The notes under the pieces: model-generated | Told to the model about the DNA's origin: nothing | Seen by the model: only the letters and a program-made list of their open reading frames with translations | Database searches by the model: none | Translations under genes and position numbers: made by a program | Part shown: piece by piece, positions 55,740 to 64,000 of the stretch | How the letters are laid out: the number at the start of each line of letters is the position of its first letter | How positions within the stretch are numbered: position 1 is the stretch's first letter | Assembly (NCBI GenBank): GCA_003427395.1 | Contig: BFEA01000282.1 | Span: 814,862-878,861, forward strand | Direction of reading: 5' to 3' | DNA length: 64,000 nt | DNA from: Chara braunii | Lineage: Eukaryota; Streptophyta; Charophyceae; Charales; Characeae

Positions 55740-55880
55740 ACGTGTGCTACTTGGATCGATAGAACGAGCAAATCAAAAAGTGGCAGTGTATATTTCCCGT
55801 TTCATCAGAAGATTCAATCCGATTTGCTCGTCCTATCGATGGAATGTGTGCATGTATATAGGTGTGTGTATGTGTGTGTG
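55740..55880. repeat. Palindromic donor-edged repeat
   Basis: Second foldback copy: GGATCGATAGAACGAGCAAA paired with GATTTGCTCGTCCTATCGAT. Immediately upstream is GAGAGCTAAGTCTCCAGCGC, where the donor GT has become CT. Confidence 0.65.
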
Positions 55881-56027
55881 AGAGAGAGAGGGAGCGTGAG
55901 AGACTCTTACCTGTTCGCCGGTAGTCCCCATCACAGCGGTCGGGCAATCAGCCCGAACGCAATGCATCCCTCCAGGCTGATTGTATCAGGCTGAAAAGAT
56001 AGCCTGTAAGCTTTCATTATCACGGTT

Positions 56028-56105
56028 TTNTTATTATTGTTATTACATTAAGAATTATAATTGTTATTACTAGTATTATTCTTATTATTATTTCTAGTAT
56101 TATAG
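56028..56105. repeat. (ATT)n microsatellite
   Basis: Imperfect ATT run with one N. Confidence 0.9.
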
Positions 56106-56604
56106 CGAATTTATCTTAGTTACGGGGAGGAGCGAAGAGATTGCGTGATCAAAGTAGCGAGGGGGCAATGAGCGGGAGAAGGGGAAGTGCAGAGGGAGGA
56201 GGAGAATGCCATGAAGCAGAAGAAGAGGGAGAAGATGGAAAGAGAGAAAAGGGGGAAGAGTGGAGAGAGAGAAAAAACGAACGGATGAGTGGGCAGAAAG
56301 GGAAAAGAGACTTACCTGTGAGGACGTGGCTCCGACTTCGTCTTCAAGGTACCTGCAGCAAGACGCCACCTTCAGAGGTTAGCACCTAGTACACGAGAGA
56401 GAGAGTGTTCTTCTTCTTCCTTGTCTAAGTCCGCCATCTCTTCTTCACCACCTCTCGGTGTCTAACTTCTAAGTATCTGCGGACTATGGGAGAATGAGGG
56501 AGAGAGAAGGAGAGGAGAAAGATCGGCGAGGGAAGGAGAAGGAGGAGATGAGAAAGATCGGAGAAGGAGAGAGAGAGGAGAGAGAAGGGAGAAAAGAGAA
56601 GGAT

Positions 56605-56715
56605 GATGATGAGAGGAGATAATGATGATGATGATGATGACGATGATGGTGAAGGGTGATGATGATGATGATGATGACGATGATGGTGAAGGGTGATGAT
56701 GATGATGATGAAGGG
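56605..56715. repeat. (GAT)n microsatellite
   Basis: ATG/GAT run containing an internal repeat of GACGATGATGGTGAAGGGTG. Confidence 0.95.
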
Positions 56716-56739
56716 ACGTATACCTCGTATTGGCGATGA

Positions 56740-56880
56740 GCTGCATGGGCGACACCTTCAAGTACTTCGGATTGCCGCTGATGTCAACGGTTGCATTGTC
56801 CTTTTGTAGTCTGGAGTANCTGTGTAGGAGTAGGTTGGGCGCTGANNGCCAAGTGTGANTATAAANGAGGCTGAACTCTT
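56740..56880 (+). repeat. GGCGC-hairpin module
   Basis: TTGGGCGCTGANNGCCAAG near 56835, preceded by GTCAACGGTTGCATTGTCC. Related copies lie near 57270 (GGCGNNTGACGCC), 57567 (CTGGGCGC-CGA-GCGCCAG) and 59508 (GGGGCGC-TTG-GCGCCC), plus 18660 on the minus strand. Confidence 0.5.
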
Positions 56881-57047
56881 ATGATGAGAGGAGAGAACAT
56901 GNTCTCCATGGACATTGGTTTTCAGTACTACGANCCTCCAGTAGTNTATTATTAGTGCAATGCTGCTCTCTGGACACGGTGTAACTATCTGGCTTTTAAT
57001 ATGTTGGTNTAATCTGGAAGTGTNATCTCNNTGTTGNTATTTTTNCC

Positions 57048-57074
57048 GGTATTATTATTGTTNTTATTATNATN

Positions 57075-57110
<36 letters not shown>

Positions 57111-57112
57111 GT
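57048..57112. repeat. (ATT)n microsatellite
   Basis: ATT run with Ns. Confidence 0.9.
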
Positions 57113-57777
57113 TAAATGCACGGTAGTTCNCGGGCCAGCGTGGCATCTGTGAATAGGGGAACGAGGTTGTNAGTGAGGAGAAAAACNTACCTGGTGGAGA
57201 GGAGGCCGNCATTTGGTGTTGACATCATCACTCGCTGGTAGTCAAGTTGTCTGGTTACTGTCATNCTGCAGTTGNAGTGATAGGNTGTAGAGTAGATAGG
57301 GCGNNTGACGCCATTCAGAAGAGAGAGTTCATNATCTGCTCAATTGTATCAAGTTGTCAACTGTTTCAACTAGAGTTATCAGNTGCATAGTGGTTCTTGG
57401 GTGNGTGTGGTGTCTGTGAGTTGGGGATCGAGGTTGTGAGAGGAGCGAGAGGCATACCTCGTGTTGCAGGTGAACGACATTGGCCAAGATCTGCTCGTAC
57501 TTCGGGGAGTTGTTGANGTCACCAACNGCATTATAGATAGGCTAGATAAGATCTGTCGTTTGTAGACTGGGCGCCGAGCGCCAGATAGGATACCGACAAT
57601 GGTTCTTCGTTGATAATGATGATACTTTTCAGCATTGTCAATTATGAGCCTTTGCTGTGTTTATTTGGTGAAACTCGTGATGCAACTCTGCAATTGGTTC
57701 GAGGTCTCGACTACCTGGTCTTATGTATATGATGTTGTTTGATTGCTAAAGTTGCTATTACTCATCTTCCTTGCAAG

Positions 57778-57818
<41 letters not shown>

Positions 57819-57865
57819 TTTAGTAGTAATCGTAGTAGTAGTAGTAGTAGTAGTAGTAGTGCAAT
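57778..57865. repeat. (ATT)n then (TAG)n microsatellite
   Basis: Two adjoining trinucleotide runs. Confidence 0.95.
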
Positions 57866-57899
57866 CAGACTCGATACCTTTCACACTTCACATATATGC

Positions 57900-58640
57900 A
57901 AACAGGTGTGCAGTAAACTGGCGACAATTGCTCACTCAAACTGGGAGAAATGGCAGCCGAGACCACAATTCAGGTACAAGTTCGTTTTATTGGCTATGGT
58001 GATACAGCGCCCACACCACTCTCTGTTCACACATACAACGAATCACTGGATACCACATACACATTACACTGCACTTACGACTATGGCTACACTCTCTTTC
58101 AGGTCACTGCACTCTTTCAGGCCACTGCACTCTTCAGGCCTCTACAGACCGCCTCACGTGAGTCACTGTGGCGGCACTTCCGCAGGGCTTCCGCGGAGAT
58201 GAATGAATGACCAGGCACTGCCTCTTGATCTATACTTCTGTGACTCGTTGGTCTGCCTCTCTCCATCGGCCCATGGTGCACACGGTCCCTCATGCTACTT
58301 GTTGGACTAGACAAGGGACTGACTAGACTGGTACCGCTGACTGCATGGGTTGGCACTGCGAACTCGATGCAGTCTTACTGCCAACAAAACACAATTGGGC
58401 TCACCGCTTGCTCAATGGTCTCTGGTCTGCTGTAAGAAACATGGGAAAGGCCACTTCCGGACCTTCCATAAGTCTGTGAATTTGGCCTTCAGATACTGCA
58501 AACAGCCACGACCTGGATCTTTCAGGACTGTAGCAACCGCGACCTTGACCTTTCGGAACATCTGTAGTTATGACCTCTACAAAGTTGTGACCCCTATTCG
58601 ATAGACCTACGGATCGAGCCCCTACATCTGCACAGACCGA
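57900..58640. other. Unassigned stretch
   Basis: It contains a diverged pair with 60.05-60.25 kb: GAATGAATGACCAGGCACTG here and GAATGAAAGGCCGGGTGCTG there, followed by CCTCTTGATCTATACTT-like and CATGGTGCACACGGTC words. An approximately 150-bp dispersed repeat is likely. No gene seen. Confidence 0.4.
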
Positions 58641-59005
58641 AGACCAACAAACAGACATACAGATAAATGAGCAAGCGGACAGACAGACAGGCAGACAGAC
58701 AAACAGAAAGCAAAATACAGACACACAAACCTGTAACAAACAAACAGACACCGTCTGGGACAGTCTTGCGCAGCATGGGGCAAACAGTCACAGTCTGGAC
58801 ACACGGTCACGCGGTGACTCGGACACATCCGCACGGTCACGCAATGACGCAGACACGGTCACGCAGTAACACACGGATGCAGATGCATTGTGTCACACAC
58901 NCACACGCGGCAAAAACGACGCAATCACATATTGTGACACAAGCACATGCAGTGACACGCACNGGTACTGCNAAATGTGGATAGTGTGACATACGGATGC
59001 TGTGA
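58640..59005. repeat. ACAG- and CACGGTCACGCAG-rich simple sequence
   Basis: Degenerate CAGACAGACAG tract followed by irregular repeats of CACGGTCACG. Confidence 0.7.
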
Positions 59006-59113
59006 CATACACACATGTTGAGGGCTACCTGGATGTGGTGCACACTGTACACACGCAAGGTTGGGGTCTAGGGATNGAACCCTGGGATCTGCANCTGGTA
59101 CTGCTAACTGGTG

Positions 59114-59304
59114 AAAGTCGTTTCACTACAGATCGACCTTACACCTACACAGACCTGAAAACTAACAAACAGACAAACAAGCCAAACAAAGACAAACAAG
59201 CCAGACAANAAAGTCGTTTCACTACAGATCGACCTTACACCTACACAGACCTGAAAACTAACAAACAGACAAACAAGCCAAACAAAGACAAACAAGCCAG
59301 ACAA
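59114..59304. repeat. Exact 95-bp duplication around an N
   Basis: 59114-59208 and 59210-59304 are identical, separated by one N. It has the same length and layout as at 52850-53040, so it is an assembly artefact. Confidence 0.85.
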
Positions 59305-59705
59305 TAACAGACAATGACAAGGACGCATACACATACACACATACAAAAACACAGGGAACGAGAGATAGAGAGAGAAGAGGTGAGTGGATACATACGTGAT
59401 GCAAGAAAAGAAAGTCGATTGTGGTGTCCACGTCACAAACTTTGTTGTTCGGGAGTCGAAGTGAGTCTGTTGTGTAAACACAGCTGTAGGTAGGAGTAGG
59501 GTAGGTTGGGGCGCTTGGCGCCCGACTGAAAGGGGCAACCTTGGATACGGGCTTGAACTTTAGCTCATTACTTCATTGTATTGCTCTATATGGATGGGTT
59601 CTAGGTACATTGTACTCTCTGCTTGTTCACAACTACGGGGATATCTGCATTATCTCGTGACTTGGTTTCCAGCATATCATTCACACTCGCGTTCTTGGCT
59701 ATTGT

Positions 59706-59812
59706 TAGTATTATTGTCATTATTATTATTATTACTATTGTTATTATTATTATTATTAATATTAGTATTAGTATTAGTATTAGTATTATTACTATTATTA
59801 TGATTCCTACCG
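59706..59812. repeat. (ATT)n microsatellite
   Basis: ATT run with TAG-type interruptions. Confidence 0.95.
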
Positions 59813-59844
59813 TTGGTATTAATTTCGGTAGCTTGTGACCCAGC

Positions 59845-59915
59845 AAGCATCGTGCCCGCCCTAAGTGAAGGCGGGCCGGACATGTGACCATCCTAAGTGA
59901 AGACAGGTCAGAATT
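59845..59915. repeat. Two hairpins with core CTAAGTGAAG
   Basis: GCCCGCC-CTAAGTGAAG-GCGGGC and GACCATC-CTAAGTGAAG-ACAGGTC sit side by side. The core is identical and the arms differ, GACC pairing with GGTC in the second. Confidence 0.55.
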
Positions 59916-60603
59916 CCCACAAACAACAGTTGCAGCACACCTGTTGGGTGGGAGTGCATCATGAAAACCCAGGCGCAGGCTCAAGACAGGCCACTCACAC
60001 GGTCACACACGCAGTGACACTGGAACACCTAGACTGCACTTTCGTGCTTGCCACCGACCTCCTTGCACAGCTCGCTGCGGCAGCATGCCTCATGTAGGAA
60101 TGAATGAAAGGCCGGGTGCTGCCTCCTGATTTATACTTTTGAAACTAATTGGTCTGCCCTTCTCCGTACCCATGGTGCACACGGTCTCATACGGTACTTG
60201 CTTGACTGGACCTAGACTGAGCGGGGCTATACCGCCGACTGCATAAGGACGCACCGCTGACTAAGTGCAGTCGCACTGCGGGAACGTACAGTACAGACTG
60301 GGACAGACACAGTCTAAAGTAGTATAGACACAGACGGGGACAGACACGATCTGAGACCAACCAACAGCCTGAGACAGGCAAACTATTGAGATGGAAAGAC
60401 AGACACCCAGGCTGGGTGTCAGGCGAAGGAAGAGCGACCCTGAATGCTTTACTGACGTGGCCCATGGATGCGAGGATTGACCCGTTGTTTCTTCGTGTTT
60501 TCTCATTTTGACGGATTCTACACTCTGTCTATACATCTCTACTCGGACATCTGTGTGATTCCACAACTTGGTTTCTGTATATCGTCTCGCTTGGACGCTT
60601 AAC

Positions 60604-60683
60604 AATTATTATTATTATAATTATTAATGCTATTATTACTTGTTATTATCAATATTATTGTTATTTTATTATTATTATTATTA

Positions 60684-60724
<41 letters not shown>

Positions 60725-60725
60725 T
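60604..60725. repeat. (ATT)n microsatellite
   Basis: ATT run of about 120 bp. Confidence 0.95.
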
Positions 60726-60984
60726 TATGTCTTTATTCTGATTGTTATCATTAGGCATCATACAGAGTCAGAGACGGAGAATATAGGGCATTGAGGAGGA
60801 GGGAGACACTATCATGGTGCCCACCTCCTCCATCCTCCTCCGTACTTGTCTTTGTGTGGTCTCTCAAGTACATGCCTCCTCGACTTTATTGATTAGGATC
60901 TGATCCCCGTTAAGTTAACCCTGAACTCAGCTAACCCTAAGAGCCAACAATCGATTGCATGAGTTGTATATGACCAGTGACAAG

Positions 60985-61042
60985 GCGATTGCGGGAGCTC
61001 TGCCGGAGCTCAGGTGGAACTCTGGAGGCAGGGAACAGCGAG
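60985..61042 (+). other. Conserved exon-like block A, copy V
   Basis: Open in the shared frame: RLRELCRSSGGTLEAGNSE, then G/GTATGT. Confidence 0.5.
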
Positions 61043-61061
61043 GTATGTGTACTTCAACATA

Positions 61062-61085
61062 AACCCTAAACCCTAAACCCTAAAT
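61062..61085 (+). repeat. Interstitial telomere-like CCCTAAA run
   Basis: Three consecutive CCCTAAA heptamers 20 bp after the donor of block A. Confidence 0.75.
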
Positions 61086-61389
61086 CTGTAACCTTAGGCT
61101 GCTACCTATGACTATGTTAGTAACAAGGTTATAGCGAGCTTGCTTTGTGGGTATTCTTTGGGGATGTGGATGCAAAGGGGATCGATTACTCTTATTCTTG
61201 TCACTATACGCCGCCTAATGATAATGGGTTTCATTTGGTTCAACCTGTTGTGATTGAATGCAGTGATGATGATCCATGTCAATTATTTATTGTCATACGT
61301 CTGATCCAAACATAAGTTCTCAAACTAACAACGATTCAGGGCTCGAATGTCATCAAAAGCGATGACTTGATCCATAGATAAGACTTGTG

Positions 61390-61925
61390 TGAAGGTAAGA
61401 ATAGCATGGAAAGTCTGCCTTACCTCCGATAAGTCTTACACTCGGTCAATGGTAAGAGTAAGAAGGATCCTTGGAACACCCGCCTGATTGAGGGCTAGCC
61501 AGTGATAAGAGAAGCAGGGAAATCCTGCCTTATCAGTGAGTAGTCTGATATAAGAGTAGTGAGGTTTCAAGGACGCCTGCCTTATCATTGATCAATCTAA
61601 CATTCATTCAGTGGTAAGAGTAGCAAGGATCCTTGGACACCCGCCTTATTAAGGGCTAGCCAGTGATAAGAGAAGCAGGGAAATTCTGCCTTATCAGTGA
61701 CTAGTCTGATATAAGAGCAGTAAGGTTTTAAGGACACCTGCCTTATCAATAAACATCCTAGCGCTTAGTTAGTGATAAGAATAGCAAGGATCCTTGGACA
61801 CCCACCTTATTGAGGGTTAGCCTGTGATAAGAGTAGCAGGGAAATCCCGCCTTATCAGTGACTAATCTAATATAAGAGTAGTGAGGTTTCAGGGATTTCT
61901 GCCTCATCAGTGACTTGCCATAGGA
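61390..61925 (+). repeat. Hairpin array with three-unit higher-order repeat
   Basis: Ten hairpin units. AGGTAAG 61393-61399 pairs with CTTACCT 61419-61425. TGATAAG 61503-61509 pairs with CTTATCA 61529-61535, with an inner GCAGG-GAAAT-CCTGC stem. Other units contain AAGGATCCTT or GTGAGGTTTCAAGGAC-type centres. Units alternate in an A-B-C order at about 61440-61600, 61600-61760 and 61760-61920, giving a period near 160 bp. Confidence 0.8.
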
Positions 61926-62513
61926 TAAGCCTACCGCTAAGTGTGCTTTGGCGCACAAGGGCCAAGACCCACAAGATTTGTCTTTGTCAAACAAGTTCCA
62001 GTAACAAGTAGATATATCCTGAATGGTCTGCCATACCACCTCTAACTTTCTCCACAATCAGCATTGTTCAGTCCTAACTAACTATCCCTGATTGTACTGA
62101 GAGGGGATAAGTGAGATCTTGCCTCAGAGAAAGACTATCCATTTGTCTGATTTTTTTCCTTGAGATTCTTTTCCACAGGTTGGATTGATGATGTGTTCCT
62201 GTGTGTTGGGAGAAGGAAGGGAACTCACACAGGATAATCCCAAATGAGATAAGGAATGAGATAGTGAAAGGGATATGGAGAATTACTGCAACTAGTAAAA
62301 GGAAAGTGATATGTTATTCACTACCTGAAGCGGAAGGGCAACAACCCAAACGATTAGTTAAGGGTAGGAGCCAGACAAAAGACACAAAGTTTAGAAGGGA
62401 CTTTCTAGATCTCAGTTAGAAAAAGAGATGTTAAGTTTCTCTTGGACTGTGTTGTGTCTACATGTTTCACCTCTTGGACAAGACTACGGAAGAAATCCGT
62501 AACGAACAACAAT

Positions 62514-62560
62514 TTTGTTATCTTTGGGTAACAGGTCGGTAGAACTCCGACTCAACTTCC
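62514..62560 (+). other. Hairpin pair B, copy V
   Basis: GTTATC-TTTG-GGTAAC followed by GTCGG-TAGAACT-CCGAC. Counterparts lie in copy I (13165), copy III (27715), copy 0 (6840, minus) and copy IV (about 45030, minus). Confidence 0.55.
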
Positions 62561-63218
62561 ACCCATGGCTTGACACCTACACCTAAGACAAGACCTAAGA
62601 GGGGAACAAATAAATCTTCCCCCTGTATCTATGCCTAAATTGTCCAAATCACACTCAGGAGTCTTCAAAAATGTGTGGGGCTGGGGTAAATGGAGTCAGG
62701 GTTAAGAAGGAATGTTATTTTCAAGGGTTTGGGGCGTGAACGGCATGCTATGAATGGATTAAAGGTTGACGCTTCTAGCGCATTTTGTGTCTGCATTTGT
62801 ATGTGTGTATGTGTTTTCCTGCATCTGCGCAGGTGTTGGACATTTGTACTTTCTCCTGAATTTGGGATCTTCTGGAAATTCGGGCAAAGGGACACGACAA
62901 TCGTGAAAGTGAGGTCCACCGCTCAATCAGCTCCCCTGATTTACATACATACATATATCTATATATACTTATGAATGGGATCGTAGGTTGGTCGGTACCT
63001 AGGAAGTCATTTTATTTGGGACTTCTTTTGAGAAGAATAAGAGATTACTAAATGTTTGACTCTGACATTTTTATAAGGTCAACAAAGGAAACATATACTC
63101 ATTGTCTTAAGCTAGCTAAGCGTGGAAGAATGTCCGAGAAGTCGACCTTATTAGATAGTCGGTCCGAAGAGTTAGCATATCGGGGCTCGACATACGGGTC
63201 AGTCTTAAGGCATTCTAC

Positions 63219-63440
63219 CGCGCGTATGCCTATGCTAAGGCGATCGAGAAAACGCCCTCGGCTGGCCTACCTCTACGATTGCATGTAAAAGCCTTCGCAC
63301 GTGGGTCAGTAGCTCATCAGGGATACGCCCACGTAAGGGAGGGTGACAACTCCCGCAGGTGGAGGTAATGTTGTACCTCGCGGGATCCCTAACTTGTCGT
63401 AGGGAGTCGCGTGAGGTATAGCACGCGCGCACGGTCGGAG
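63219..63440 (+). ncRNA. Structured 3' domain D, copy V
   Basis: Stems: CGTGGG 63300-63305 with CCCACG 63328-63333; GGGAG 63337-63341 with CTCCC 63350-63354; GAGGTA 63362-63367 with TACCTC 63374-63379; CGCG 63379-63382 and TCCCT 63386-63390 with AGGGA 63401-63405 and CGCG 63408-63411; and CGAG-AAAACGCC-CTCG upstream. Their order is conserved in copies I, VI, IV and 0. Confidence 0.5.
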
Positions 63441-63549
63441 TTGGTATTGCGTAAAGTGACAAAGAAAACTCCTGTGTGACACGACCGTGAGGTCCAACAC
63501 AAAAAAAAAACTACTTTACGTCTGGGTGTAAGATCGTCGCGCACGACAA

Positions 63550-64000
63550 CGTATCATACAGGTCATATACACAAAATGATATCAAATGTTCTCGCAAAAT
63601 TGGGTAAGCATTATCGTACAGACGACAACTTCTTACAAGATCTCCACTCGTATCTGACGAAAACTAAGGCCATCTTAAAGAGTGGATAATCAGATCCAAA
63701 ATATACGCACAATCCCCAAAAGTAAAAACACACCCTCGATATCAGAAATATATACAAGAAAGGGCCTATGTCTCATAAAACTCATAGGTTCGAAAACAAA
63801 AGCAAAATAAGCAGATAATCGCCCATTAGTTCTATCAATTAAGCCTACTGGTCTGTCCTGGCTTTTCGAATGTCTATTTATTAGTCATTAGGACTGCTAA
63901 CACCATTTTGTCTTCCTCTTGCTATGAGAGTGACAATAATAGCTACTAGGAAAGACCAAACCCCTATCTAAGGCCAAGGACCTCACCCCTCAACTCCTTT
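63550..64000. other. Unassigned AT-rich end of window
   Basis: No open frame or repeat match that I can support. Confidence 0.4.

Larger units (their letters stand above)
54120..57560 (-). other. Series of candidate minus-strand exons
   Basis: Minus-strand donors (TTACCT on the plus strand) occur at 54126, 55315, 55910, 56315, 56723, 57190 and 57457. Two donors follow near-identical exon ends encoding CCRYLEDEVGATSSQ (56316-56363) and CCRYLEDEAGVMVLQ (55316-55361). Two others follow related segments encoding GNPKYLKVSPMQLIANTR (about 56724-56778) and NSPKYEQILANVVHLQHE (about 57458-57512). Tandemly duplicated exons of an unknown gene are plausible. Full exon boundaries cannot be set here. 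Confidence 0.35.
60900..63550 (+). mobile_element. Hairpin-array element, copy V (most complete)
   Basis: Block A 60985-61042 with a GTATGT donor, telomere-like run 61062-61085, array 61390-61925, hairpin pair B 62514-62560, short AT run, D 63219-63440 and E with TGACACGACCGTGAGGTCCA. It is gap-free at about 2.6 kb and is the best reference for the family. Confidence 0.7.

Overview
The window looks like repeat-dominated nuclear DNA of a large eukaryotic genome. There are no bacterial-style operons. GT-AG type splice donors, AT/AAT microsatellites, tRNA-like Pol III boxes and an LTR-retrotransposon fill it instead. Short runs of the plant-type telomere heptamer CCCTAAA lie inside one repeat family, and the style of the Ty3/gypsy pol is compatible with a streptophyte, perhaps a charophyte alga such as Chara. 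That taxonomic guess is weak and rests on impression only. I see no intact single-copy host gene with confidence. Assembly quality is uneven: two large N gaps (11146-12142, 42278-42497), many single Ns at 23.3-28.4 kb, 44.7-45.0 kb and 56.8-59.2 kb, and duplicated contig ends around single Ns.

Layout. 0-5 kb: AT-rich DNA, then a block of small repeats whose edge is a GTAAGT splice donor. 5.9-8.2 kb: copy 0 (minus strand) of a multi-kilobase family that I call the hairpin-array element. 8.2-9.3 kb: a tRNA-related SINE-like repeat that starts with a palindrome. 10.2-14.3 kb: array element I (plus). 14.3-15.2 kb: truncated element II (minus). 15.4-20.4 kb: microsatellites, candidate exons and donor-edged repeats. 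20.4-21.9 kb: one arm of a 1.25-kb inverted repeat. 21.9-22.6 kb: second SINE-like copy. 25.5-29.6 kb: array element III (plus). 29.6-38.8 kb: a decayed Ty3/gypsy element with gag, protease, RT, RNase H, integrase and an extra gag-like ORF after pol. 40.9-42.1 kb: the other inverted-repeat arm. 42.6-47.3 kb: two array elements (VI plus, IV minus) meeting tail to tail. 48-52 kb: mostly low-information DNA. 52.3-53.6 kb: third SINE-like copy. 54-60.7 kb: microsatellites, donor-edged repeats and minus-strand candidate exons. 61.0-63.5 kb: array element V (plus).

The main observation is the array element. Several copies share the same order: a short exon-like block A ending in a GTANGT donor; an array of 8-14 stem-loops with a constant core and copy-specific but mutually complementary arms; a conserved hairpin pair B; and a structured 3' domain D whose stems also covary between copies, followed by exon-like sequence. 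The array core differs between subfamilies (five kinds here) while A, B and D persist. This looks like selection on, or repair toward, hairpin structure, possibly inside an intron. I do not know a described family with this plan. A second unusual family consists of dispersed repeats whose homology starts exactly at a GTAAGTCTCC donor, as introner-like elements would.
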